Assembly (NCBI GenBank): GCA_050743365.1
Contig: JBOGFI010000127.1
Location: forward strand, 1 to 40,507
From: JBOGFI01 sp050743365
Lineage (GTDB): Bacteria > Actinomycetota > Acidimicrobiia > IMCC26256 > JACDBD01
Length of the DNA: 40,507 nt
Direction of reading: 5' to 3'
Part shown: piece after piece, positions 30,788 to 37,646 of the stretch
Layout of the letters: every line of letters starts with the position of its first letter
Numbering within the stretch: position 1 is the first letter of the stretch
Notes under the pieces: generated by a model
The model's input: the letters and a program-made list of their open reading frames with translations, nothing else
Databases searched by the model: none
Told to the model about the DNA's origin: nothing
Program-made: the position numbers and the translations under genes

Positions 30788-31294
30788 ATGAGCGCGACGG
30801 GACGACGAGCGCCGGCGCAGTCCGCGACGGCCGACCGCGAGATCGTGATCTCCCGGGTCATCGACGCCCCACGGGAGCTGGTGTTCGAGGCCTTCACCGA
30901 GGTGCGGCACCTGTCGCGGTGGTGGGGACCGGAGGGGTTCACCACCACCACGCGGGCGTTCGAGTTCCGCGTCGGCGGGGAGTGGGACTTCGTGATGCAC
31001 GGACCGGACGGGACGGACTACCAGGAGTGGATCTCCTGGACCGAGATCGCCCCGCCGGAGCGGATCGCGTTGCTCCACGGTGAGTCCCGCGGCGACCCCA
31101 ACGCCTTCGAGTCGGTCCTCACGTTCGCGCCCGACGGCGCGGCGACCCAGATCGAGATGCGCACGGTGTTCCCCACCAAGGAGCTGCGAGACGAGGCGGT
31201 CGAGAAGTACCACGCGATCGAGGGCGGCCAGCAGACCCTGAGCAACCTGGCTGCCTACGTCACCGAGATCGTTCGGAAGGGAGCTGAGGGCTGA
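30788..31294 (+). CDS. SRPBCC-domain (AHSA1-like) protein
   Basis: 168 residues, START/Bet v1-like SRPBCC fold. EIVISRVIDAPRELVFEAFTEVRHLSRWWGPEGFTTT opens the fold, then a beta sheet with GGEWDFVMHGPDG and YQEWISWTEIAPPERI, and a long C-terminal helix. Such proteins bind hydrophobic ligands in a central cavity. ArsR-SRPBCC pairs are common in actinobacteria, where the SRPBCC protein may be effector or detoxifier, but the ligand is unknown. Its TGA overlaps the ATG of the next gene (TGATG). Confidence 0.9.
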   Translation: MSATGRRAPAQSATADREIVISRVIDAPRELVFEAFTEVRHLSRWWGPEGFTTTTRAFEFRVGGEWDFVMHGPDGTDYQEWISWTEIAPPERIALLHGESRGDPNAFESVLTFAPDGAATQIEMRTVFPTKELRDEAVEKYHAIEGGQQTLSNLAAYVTEIVRKGAEG

Positions 31295-31914
31295 TGGCCG
31301 GAAAGGTGTTCTTCAGCGTGACGATGTCGCTGGACGGTTTCATCGCGCCCGAGTCCCTCGAGGACTTGATGGGGCAGCAGTGGATGGAACTGCAGCAGTG
31401 GATATTCCCGCAGCGGTTCCTCCGGGAGAACCTGAAGCTTGGCGAGGGCGGCGAGGAAGGGCGCGACAACGACATCGTGCGGGAGACGTTCGAGCGCACC
31501 GGCGCGAGCGTGATGGGCAAGCGCATGTTCGACGCCGGCGAGCAGGCGTGGCCGGAGGAGGCGCCGTTCCACACGCCGGTGTTCGTCGTGACGCACGAGA
31601 AGCGTGACCCGTGGAAGCGGCCTGGCGGGACGACCTTCCACTTCGTCAACGACGGCATCGAGGCCGCGCTCAACCAGGCCAGCGGGGCCGCCGGCGACCG
31701 GGACGTCCGCATCGCGGGCGGCGGCGCGACGATCCTGGAGTACGTGAACGCTGGCCTGGTCGACGAGTTCTCGGTCGCGGTGTCGCCCGTCCTGTTCGGC
31801 ACCGGAGTCCGCCTGTTCGAGGGCGTGGACGCGTCCCGCGTGGCACTGGAGCCCGTCCGCACGGAGCCGTCCCCAAGGGCAGCGCACCTGACCTACACCG
31901 TCCGGCAGCGCTAG
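31294..31914 (+). CDS. Dihydrofolate reductase-family (RibD C-terminal-like) protein
   Basis: 206 residues with the RibD-C/DHFR-like fold: VFFSVTMSLDGFIAP at the N-terminus, TGASVMGKRMFDAGEQAWP (NADPH-phosphate region), PVFVVTHEKRD, then VRIAGGGATILEYVNAGLVDEFSVAVSPVLFGTGVRLF. It is not a true folate enzyme; this branch is annotated as NADPH-dependent reductase of unknown substrate. Third gene of the ArsR-SRPBCC operon, translationally coupled. The three would form a small regulated stress or detoxification unit. Confidence 0.9.
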   Translation: MAGKVFFSVTMSLDGFIAPESLEDLMGQQWMELQQWIFPQRFLRENLKLGEGGEEGRDNDIVRETFERTGASVMGKRMFDAGEQAWPEEAPFHTPVFVVTHEKRDPWKRPGGTTFHFVNDGIEAALNQASGAAGDRDVRIAGGGATILEYVNAGLVDEFSVAVSPVLFGTGVRLFEGVDASRVALEPVRTEPSPRAAHLTYTVRQR

Positions 31915-31930
31915 ACGCACGACGGACGGG

Positions 31931-32326
31931 TCATGCCCTGAGGTCGTACGCCCCGGCCTTGATGTCGGTGAGCAGGGCGCGCCACTCACCGACCTCAAAC
32001 GCCAGGACGTGACCGTCGGCGTCCTTGGAATCCCGGACGGCAACCACCCGCGCCACACCCCGTCCAACCTCGACGCACTCACCCTCGTCGCCGCCGCTGT
32101 GCCCGCTCTTCCGCCAGCCGTCCGCGACCTCTACGCAGCTCCCTTCGTTGCCGCCGCTGTGTTCGCTCTTTCGCCAGTTCTCGGCGACTTCGACGCAGTC
32201 GCCCTCGGGCGTGGCGCTGTGGGTGCTCTTTCGCCATACGGCGGCGGCCTCGACGCATTCGCCTTCGTCTGGGCCGCTGCGGCTGCTCTTGCGCCAAGAG
32301 GCCCCGGTCAACTCGAGGTAGATCAT
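31931..32326 (-). CDS. DUF397 protein with four tandem 20-residue repeats
   Basis: 131 residues. Four consecutive units of the pattern WRKSxHSxxxEGxCVEVA begin at about residues 11, 31, 51 and 71. The normal DUF397 tail follows (VVAVRDSKDADGHVLAFEVGEWRALL). Ordinary DUF397 proteins are about 60-70 residues with one WRKSSxS...CVEVA unit, so this one is expanded. Its ATG overlaps the stop of the XRE gene (ATGA). DUF397 proteins are small acidic partners of XRE/DUF5753 regulators in mycelial actinomycetes, proposed as modulators or antitoxin-like factors. The repeats could give several docking sites for the regulator. Confidence 0.92.
   Translation of the reverse strand: MIYLELTGASWRKSSRSGPDEGECVEAAAVWRKSTHSATPEGDCVEVAENWRKSEHSGGNEGSCVEVADGWRKSGHSGGDEGECVEVGRGVARVVAVRDSKDADGHVLAFEVGEWRALLTDIKAGAYDLRA
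32057..32296 (-). repeat. Four 60-bp tandem repeats in the DUF397 gene
   Basis: The codons for WRKS recur with exact 60-bp period (unit ends at 32116, 32176, 32236, 32296 on the plus strand). Units differ at many third positions, so the expansion is old enough to have diverged while the protein pattern was kept. Confidence 0.85.
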
Positions 32327-33177
32327 AGGACTGACGCTATCCGCTCAATGAGTTCTCGAGACCGGCTTGCGTCAAATGATTGAGCGAGAAGCTGCTCGAA
32401 GATCTCTTCGTGACCCGTGACGTCTTGATCATTCTCCACGAACAAGGTTTGGCTGAACTGCTCGATGACAGAGACCGTGAGCTGGCCGGGCGGGCACAGC
32501 GTGAGGAGGTGGAAGCTCCCGGCCAGTGCATGATGTGCGCCCGCGCTGTTCGGGAGCACACGTAGTTCTACATGGTCGAGGCGAGCCATCTCGCTGAGAT
32601 GCCTGACCTGAGCGCGCATCACGGAAGTGTCGCCGACCCTGTGCTGTAGCACCGACTCACTTATGAGCGGGACGTAGTGAGGAGGATCCGGCTGCTTCAG
32701 CACGTCCTGGCGTGATATTCGGAAGTCGATCAGAGAATCCGTGTTGCGAACTGCATTCGCTTGGCCGATCTCGAAGATGCACTCCATGTACTCCCGGGTC
32801 TGTAACAGGCCGGGGACGACGTTGGTTTGGAAGGTGCGGATCAGGGCCGAGTCTTCCTCCAGGCTGGCGAGGTCAGAGGCGGCGGGGGATATGTTGCCGC
32901 TTCGAGCGCGTTGCCAGATCTCCTCGGGGTCGTGTCCGGCGAGGTGGAGGAGGGATTCGCGGAGGGGGGCGTCGTGGACGTTGTAGAAGTCGAGGAGGTC
33001 GGCTAGTTCTTGGGGGTCTACGGGGTGGAGGCCGTTTTCGAGGGTGCTGAGCCAGCTTTTCGAGCGGCCGTAGCGGCGGCAGGCGGCGCCGACGGTCAGG
33101 TTGTTGGCTTCGCGGGCCTTGCGGAGGGCCGAGCCGATCCGGCGGAGCCGCACTGTGGGTTGGTTCCGGGAGGGCAT
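32323..33177 (-). CDS. XRE-family regulator with DUF5753 effector domain
   Basis: 284 residues. The helix-turn-helix spans about 10-65 (IGSALRKAREANNLTVGAACRRYGRSKSWLSTLENGLHPV). A DUF5753 domain follows at about 95-280 with VPGLLQTREYMECI, RISRQDVL, ISESVLQHRVG, LRVLPNSAGAHHALAGSFHLL and FVENDQDV. This architecture is that of WhiJ-like regulators of Streptomyces and relatives. It is followed, with a 4-bp overlap, by its DUF397 partner, and a HATPase gene of the kind often found in such loci lies 0.6 kb upstream on the other strand. Likely a DNA-binding repressor tuned by the DUF397 protein. Confidence 0.93.
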   Translation of the reverse strand: MPSRNQPTVRLRRIGSALRKAREANNLTVGAACRRYGRSKSWLSTLENGLHPVDPQELADLLDFYNVHDAPLRESLLHLAGHDPEEIWQRARSGNISPAASDLASLEEDSALIRTFQTNVVPGLLQTREYMECIFEIGQANAVRNTDSLIDFRISRQDVLKQPDPPHYVPLISESVLQHRVGDTSVMRAQVRHLSEMARLDHVELRVLPNSAGAHHALAGSFHLLTLCPPGQLTVSVIEQFSQTLFVENDQDVTGHEEIFEQLLAQSFDASRSRELIERIASVL

Positions 33178-33245
33178 TCACTTACGATGTCACCCTACGT
33201 GCATGATCGGGCACGGTTTGGGCGGGAGAACGTTTTTCCCTGGGA

Positions 33246-33728
33246 TTAGGGGTTGACTTCGCGGCGGATGTCCAGGCCGGTTTCGTTGGACGGGTCGCGG
33301 CCCGGGACGTGAACATCGTGTTTGGTGGCTTGGGCGAGGTAGAGGCGGAGTGGGGCGTCGCCCATCAGGTCTTCTGGGCGGAATGCCTTGGCGCCGGGGG
33401 CGACGTTGGCGAACGCTTTGGCGCAGTGTTGTGGGAGGGCCTCGTCTGGGACGGCGGTGGCTGTGGCCTCTATGTAGACGCAGCGGCCCTGGCCGATTTC
33501 TGCGGTCGAGTCGTAGATGGCTAGGGCGACGGACGGGCGGGCGTCGATGTTGCGGGAATGGTGCGCGGACGGTGAGGAGACCCAATAGAACGTCCGGTAT
33601 CCGGCGTGGGTGAAGTAGACCGGGGAAACGCGCGGACGGCTGTCGGGTTCGGTTGTGCCCAGAACCATGTAGCGGTTCGTGTCGATGACGGTGCGGGCCA
33701 AGGCGTCGAGATCTGCGGGCAGGTTCAT
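33246..33728 (-). CDS. Pyridoxamine 5'-phosphate oxidase-like FMN-binding protein
   Basis: 160 residues, split-barrel flavin-binding fold: YMVLGTTEPDSRPRVSPVYFTHAGYRTFYWVSSPSAHHSRNIDARPSVALAIYD, then GRCVYIEATATAVPDEAL. It probably binds FMN or F420 and performs a reduction. It lies between the XRE gene (68-bp gap) and the divergent HATPase gene. A GGGGA ribosome binding site precedes the ATG. Nothing links it firmly to the regulatory pair apart from position. Confidence 0.85.
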   Translation of the reverse strand: MNLPADLDALARTVIDTNRYMVLGTTEPDSRPRVSPVYFTHAGYRTFYWVSSPSAHHSRNIDARPSVALAIYDSTAEIGQGRCVYIEATATAVPDEALPQHCAKAFANVAPGAKAFRPEDLMGDAPLRLYLAQATKHDVHVPGRDPSNETGLDIRREVNP

Positions 33729-33769
33729 GGCGCGGCTCCCCTGAGGCGGTTGGGCGTGATCATGTCACG

Positions 33770-34387
33770 ATGCTTGTGCGACCAGGGGGGCGATCAGGGA
33801 AAACGTTCGCGGACGGGGTGAACGGGGGACGGGTCACTGGCCGTACAGCGAGAGTGACGGGCGACTTTCCGGAGGCGAAGGGAGCCGTCGTGGACGCGTT
33901 GCGAGCAGCTGGCCGAGGCGAAGCGGGCCTGCGGGCCGACCCTGCCCGGGGAGGCGATGGCCGCGTGGTGATCGGGGAGATCACGTTGCCGGGGGTGCGG
34001 CGGTCGGTCGGGTTCGCGCGGAGTTTCGTCCGGGACATGGCGCTCGACTTCCCGGGGCGCGACGACATGATCCTGGTGGTGAGCGAAGCGGTCGCGAACG
34101 CGATCACGCACACGGCGTCGGGGCGGGACGGGGGGCGGCTGACGGTCGTCCTCAAGGCCGGGGGCGGGATGTACCGGCTGGAGGTCGTCGACGACGGGGG
34201 CGCGGACGGGGCGCCGCACGTCAAGGCGGAGGTCGGCGCGGAGACCGGGCGGGGGATGCGGATCGTGGACGCGCTCGCGGCGCGCTGGGGGTTCCGGGTG
34301 GACGGCGCCAGGACCGTGGTGTGGGCGGAGTTCCCGGCCCCGGTCGCCGAGGACCGGGGCCGGGAGCCGTTCAGCGGCCCCGGTTGA
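33770..34387 (+). CDS. HATPase_c (anti-sigma/RsbW-like) ATP-binding protein
   Basis: Up to 205 residues. The GHKL ATPase domain covers about 70-190: ITLPGVRRSVGFARSFVRDMALDF, the N-box SEAVANAITHT, the G1 box EVVDDGG, and the G2 box TGRGMRIVDALAARWGF. The first 65 residues are low-complexity and the true start may be internal, since single-domain homologues are about 140 residues. Such proteins bind ATP and act as anti-sigma kinases or as partners in XRE/DUF397 loci of mycelial actinomycetes. Here that pair lies 0.6-1.4 kb away. The 3' end overlaps a small convergent ORF by 17 bp. Confidence 0.85.
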   Translation: MLVRPGGRSGKTFADGVNGGRVTGRTARVTGDFPEAKGAVVDALRAAGRGEAGLRADPARGGDGRVVIGEITLPGVRRSVGFARSFVRDMALDFPGRDDMILVVSEAVANAITHTASGRDGGRLTVVLKAGGGMYRLEVVDDGGADGAPHVKAEVGAETGRGMRIVDALAARWGFRVDGARTVVWAEFPAPVAEDRGREPFSGPG

Positions 34388-34526
34388 ACTGCCGGGTGGG
34401 CATCTTGCCCGCGCTGCGCCGGTTGTTCGCGAAGTTCGCCGACCTGAAGTCGGAGTTCTTTCGCTTGCCCTTCTTCTTGGACTTGGTGAAGGAGAGATTT
34501 GCTTCGGAGTTGTTTATGGCACGCAT
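34371..34526 (-). CDS. Small basic protein, 51 residues
   Basis: The ATG at 34526 has GGAGG 10 nt upstream. The protein is strongly basic and Asn/Ser-rich (MRAINNSEANLSF, KSKKKGKRKNSDF, NNRRSAGKMPTRQF), with unusual A/T-rich codons for this GC-rich DNA. It has no membrane segment. A longer frame would start at 34589 but lacks a ribosome binding site. The composition recalls nucleic-acid-binding or ribosome-associated peptides; I do not recognise the family. It converges on the HATPase gene. Confidence 0.5.
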   Translation of the reverse strand: MRAINNSEANLSFTKSKKKGKRKNSDFRSANFANNRRSAGKMPTRQFNRGR

Positions 34527-34545
34527 GGAAAGGAGACCTCCGGGC

Positions 34546-34712
34546 ATGTTTGAATTCGGCCGCAAAGGGACCGAAAAGAAGGTGTTCATGACATGACGGC
34601 GCTGGTCACAGCGGGTGCACTGGTGGCGCCGAGGGTGGACGGGAGCGGGCCCGCGACATCAGGCGGGCGGCTCGACCGGAGGAATGATCACAGCTCCATG
34701 CGTAGGAGTTAG
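34546..34712 (+). other. Two overlapping tiny ORFs in an AT-richer pocket
   Basis: An ATG at 34546, 10 nt after AAAGGAG, encodes MFEFGRKGTEKKVFMT (stop at 34596). Its last codons overlap an ATG at 34593 that opens a 39-codon frame ending at 34712. The ribosome binding sites of these and of the divergent basic ORF share the 10-bp GGAGACCTCC. The remaining bases to 34799 show no gene. Whether either is translated is uncertain. Confidence 0.25.
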
Positions 34713-34799
34713 CCATAGCCGTCTTGTCGCGTCAACCTGGTATTTATGTGTCGTGGCGCACATGCCGGACTACTGGCGTGATGTGTGGGATGCCCGTCG

Positions 34800-34828
34800 T
34801 TGACGCCAGCGCGGACACGGCGTCAGCC
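34800..34828 (+). promoter_or_regulatory. Promoter with inverted repeat upstream of the GlxA-type regulator
   Basis: TTGACG (34800-34805), 17-bp spacer, weak -10 TCAGCC (34823-34828), then 7 nt to the ATG at 34836. An inverted repeat TGACGCC-N11-GGCGTCA (34801-34825) spans the promoter core, so bound regulator would block polymerase. Its arms equal the half-sites of the palindrome at 9681 and 16101. Confidence 0.4.
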
Positions 34829-34835
34829 TGGAGGC

Positions 34836-35834
34836 ATGCGCGTCGCCTTCCTGATCTATGACGGGTTCCAGGTGCTCGACCTGACCGGGCCCTACGAGGT
34901 GTTCCGTAATACCGGGCGGTACGAGTGCCTGGTCGTCGGGCCTACGGCGGGGCCGGTGGCGGCCTCGGGCGGGCTTCCGGTGTTCGCGTCGTCCGGCGTG
35001 GACGATCTTGAGCTGGACGACATCGACACCCTTGTCGTGACCGGTGGGTCCGGGGTCGAGCGGGCGCGCAAGGACGCGGCGCTCGTCGGCTGGATCGCGA
35101 AGGCGGCCAGGGGTGCGCGGAGGGTCGCGTCCGTGTGCAGCGGGGCGGTGCTGCTCGCCGAGGCCGGGCTGCTCGACGGGCGGCGCGTCACGACGCACTG
35201 GGCGCGCGGCGACCAGCTGCGGGAGGAGTATCCGCGCCTGGACGTCGACTGCGATCCGATCTTCGTCCGGGACGGGCCCGTGTGGACGTCCGCCGGGGTC
35301 ACGGCCGGGATGGACCTGGCGCTGGCGCTCGTCGAGGACGACCACGGACGGGACGTCGCGCACGCGGTCGCGCGGGAGCTGGTGATGTTCCTGCGGCGGC
35401 CCGGGAGCCAGTCGCAGTTCAGCGTGCCGCTGTGGTCGGTGCAGCCCGCGTCGGACCCGATCCGGGCGGCGGTGTCGTCCGTCCAGTCCGATCCGGGGGC
35501 CCGGCACACCATCGCCGACCTGGCCGGACGTTCGGGCCTCAGCGCGCGGCATTTGCAGCGCAGGTTCACTGCGGAGCTGGGTGTGTCTCCGGCGGTGTAC
35601 GTCGAGCGGGTGCGCGTCGAGGCGGCGCGGCGGGCGCTGGCGGAGGGCGACGAGCCGGTTGAGACGCTGGCGCGGCGGCTCGGTTTCGGGACGGGAGAGA
35701 CGTTGCGCAGGGCGTTCCACAGGCATGTGGGCGTCGCGCCGTCCGACTATAGAGAGCGGTTCCGCGGAACCGGTGTTTCTAGGGGAGGGGTCAGGAATGA
35801 CCAGGTATGGGCTGCTGGTCTTCGAGGACGCTGA
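34836..35834 (+). CDS. GlxA-family regulator (DJ-1/PfpI domain plus AraC helix-turn-helix)
   Basis: 332 residues. An N-terminal DJ-1/PfpI-like domain (1-185) has RVAFLIYDGFQVLDLTGPYEVF, the nucleophile-elbow VCSGAVLLAEAGLLDGRRVTTHW and TSAGVTAGMDLALALVE. A C-terminal AraC-type double helix-turn-helix (about 220-315) has HTIADLAGRSGLSARHLQRRFTAELGVSPAVYVERVRVEAARRAL and the second helix pair ETLARRLGFGTGETLRRAFHRHVGVAPSDYRERF. It should sense a small molecule and activate nearby genes; the overlapping DJ-1 gene is the obvious target. The start is the ATG at 34836 behind GGAGG/leaderless spacing. Confidence 0.93.
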   Translation: MRVAFLIYDGFQVLDLTGPYEVFRNTGRYECLVVGPTAGPVAASGGLPVFASSGVDDLELDDIDTLVVTGGSGVERARKDAALVGWIAKAARGARRVASVCSGAVLLAEAGLLDGRRVTTHWARGDQLREEYPRLDVDCDPIFVRDGPVWTSAGVTAGMDLALALVEDDHGRDVAHAVARELVMFLRRPGSQSQFSVPLWSVQPASDPIRAAVSSVQSDPGARHTIADLAGRSGLSARHLQRRFTAELGVSPAVYVERVRVEAARRALAEGDEPVETLARRLGFGTGETLRRAFHRHVGVAPSDYRERFRGTGVSRGGVRNDQVWAAGLRGR

Positions 35835-36399
35835 AGAACTGGACTTTGTTGGTCCGTGGGAGGTCTTCACTGCGTCGGCTATAACGCGTGGGCAGGGAGA
35901 TGAGGCGATTCTGATTGCGGAGCAGTCTGGGCCTGTCCGCTGTAACAAGGGGATGAGGGTCTTGCCAGACCACGTCCTGGACGACCATCCGAAGTTGGAC
36001 GTTCTGCTGGTCCCCGGTGGACGCGGCGCACGCGAGACCGAGCAGAACAACCCGTACGTGACGGGGTGGATAGCGAAGGTCGCCCAAGAGGCCGAATGGG
36101 TGACGAGCGTGTGCACGGGTGTCGCGTTGCTGCACGCGGCTGGGCTGGCGCAGGGCAAGAGGGTCGCGACCCACTGGTCGTGGGAGGACGCCCTAGAGGC
36201 CCGTGGTGACGTGACCGTCGTACGCGACGCGCGCTATGTCGTGGACGGCAATCTCGTCACGAGCCAGGGCGTCTCGGCGGGCATCGACATGGCGCTGTGG
36301 CTGATCGGACGCATCCATGGCCGCGACCACGCGCGGACGGTTCGCCGCTACATCCAGTACGAACCGGCCCCGCCGTACCTGGCCGACGACCAGGTCTGA
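35797..36399 (+). CDS. DJ-1/PfpI-family protein
   Basis: 200 residues with the DJ-1/PfpI glutamine-amidotransferase-like fold: YGLLVFEDAEELDFVGPWEVF, LLVPGGRGAR, the nucleophile elbow SVCTGVALLHAAGLAQGKRVATHW, and TSQGVSAGIDMALWLIGRIHG. It resembles the sensor half of the preceding GlxA protein and the isonitrile-hydratase-like branch. Its gene begins inside the 3' end of the GlxA gene (38-bp overlap) behind its own AGGGGAGGGG ribosome binding site. It is probably an enzyme controlled by, and evolved from the same domain as, the GlxA regulator. Confidence 0.9.
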   Translation: MTRYGLLVFEDAEELDFVGPWEVFTASAITRGQGDEAILIAEQSGPVRCNKGMRVLPDHVLDDHPKLDVLLVPGGRGARETEQNNPYVTGWIAKVAQEAEWVTSVCTGVALLHAAGLAQGKRVATHWSWEDALEARGDVTVVRDARYVVDGNLVTSQGVSAGIDMALWLIGRIHGRDHARTVRRYIQYEPAPPYLADDQV

Positions 36400-36478
36400 C
36401 AGCGGCCGCGACGGCGGCTCAGGTGGCTCAGCGGCGACTCGGCGGCGGCCTGATCGGGCCTAACATTCCGCCACACAG

Positions 36479-36508
36479 GTGATGATCTTCGCTTATCGGC
36501 ATAATCAC
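36479..36508 (+). promoter_or_regulatory. Promoter/dyad before the 377-residue protein
   Basis: CATAAT (36500-36505) lies 7 nt before the ATG at 36513. Nested inverted repeats GTGAT/ATCAC (36479-36483 and 36504-36508) and TTAT-CGGC-ATAA (36493-36504) surround it, suggesting repressor control. Confidence 0.4.
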
Positions 36509-36512
36509 CCGA

Positions 36513-37646
36513 ATGTCGATATCGCTTCCGGTGCGGTTCCGCAGCGACGGCCTTCGGGTCGCCGTGGAGACCGATCCGCTGCACGCGCCGCTGCGCGACT
36601 TCCTCATCAACGACCTGGGCGAGGACGTCTCCGCGATCGTCCGCGCCCGGGGACGGCTCAGCGGCAGCGGCCACGGCGGCGACGGCGGGCGGGGCCCCTG
36701 GCAGGAGCTGTATCGCTATCACCGGCTCGACTTCGACGGGACGATCGTCCACGTGCGGGACGTCGGCGGCTGGGCGTCGTGCGACCTCGACCCGGCCGTC
36801 CTGTGGAAGTGCCTGGACGAGTACCTCCAGGAGGTCGGGGCGTTGCAGAGCCGCCGCAGCCTGGAGCGTGCGTTGAGCGATGCGCCGTCCGATGAGCCGG
36901 TGGCGGCCTCGCTCGCCCTCGGGTCCGTGTCGCACCGGACTCAAGGGTGGGGGCTGGTCCAGACGCCGCGCGGCGTTCTGGAGGACGTCGCCGGGCTCAC
37001 CCCGCACCCCGACGCTTGCCTTCCGCACGGCGTGCTGGAGACCGGCTCTGGGGCGTGCTGGGCCGACCTCGCCGTCCTGGACGAGACAGGAACCCGCCTA
37101 CGCAGCGGCACCAAAACGTTCATGCCGCGTGGCATCGACACAGAACGGCTAATGGCCGAACTGGGGGACACCCTGGTTCGAGCCCGTTTCATCAGTGCCG
37201 TCCCAGGAGCGTGGGCGGGGGTAGTTGCCGGTGTTCCAGTGCATGGCTACGTCGACCCTGAGGCGGTGCTGCGTCTTCCCTGCGAGCCGATCCAGGTCGG
37301 TGGGGTCGTGCAACACGTGCGGGTGTTCTTCCCAGAGTTGGCTGACTCTGGTGTTGAGTTGGAGAAGGCGGCATCCAGCGCGAGTGGGTTCGCCCAGTCG
37401 GTGTTCGGGCAGCGTCACGTGCTGACGGCGTTTCTGCTTCATGACGTCCAGAGCCATCGGCACCACCTGGACGTCGTCCGTAGTGCGCGGCCGGGCTGGG
37501 AGCACACCGGGAACGCGTGTCACCTACGGCTGGACGCCGAGACCGTCCGGCTGGAGCATCTGTGGCTCCCTGGGCATGCCTGCGAGGTACCGACACGCGA
37601 ATTCGTCGGCGTCCTCTATGAATACGAGCGCCTTCTCGCCACCTAG
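36513..37646 (+). CDS. Unrecognised 377-residue protein, possibly multi-domain
   Basis: No confident family. Residues 1-115 are a compact region (RFRSDGLRVAVETDPLHAPLRDFLINDL, WQELYRYHRLDFDG, HVRDVGGWASCDLDP). Residues 120-270 contain HGVLETGSG, GTKTFMPRGID and GVPVHGYVDPE. Their order vaguely resembles bacterial EndoU nuclease domains (His-containing turn, strand before a helix, GYVDP near the end), but the paired histidine motif is not seen, so this is only a guess. Residues 270-377 are another helical/strand region (FAQSVFGQRHVLTAFLLHDVQSHRHHLDVV). It has a leaderless-type promoter. It is convergent with the arginase gene, sharing the overlapping stop CTAG. Confidence 0.7.
   Translation: MSISLPVRFRSDGLRVAVETDPLHAPLRDFLINDLGEDVSAIVRARGRLSGSGHGGDGGRGPWQELYRYHRLDFDGTIVHVRDVGGWASCDLDPAVLWKCLDEYLQEVGALQSRRSLERALSDAPSDEPVAASLALGSVSHRTQGWGLVQTPRGVLEDVAGLTPHPDACLPHGVLETGSGACWADLAVLDETGTRLRSGTKTFMPRGIDTERLMAELGDTLVRARFISAVPGAWAGVVAGVPVHGYVDPEAVLRLPCEPIQVGGVVQHVRVFFPELADSGVELEKAASSASGFAQSVFGQRHVLTAFLLHDVQSHRHHLDVVRSARPGWEHTGNACHLRLDAETVRLEHLWLPGHACEVPTREFVGVLYEYERLLAT

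Noticed and set aside
32057..32296. CRISPR-like array suggested by four 60-bp periodic repeats
   Set aside because: The repeats are coding, have no spacers and translate to a conserved 20-residue DUF397 unit.
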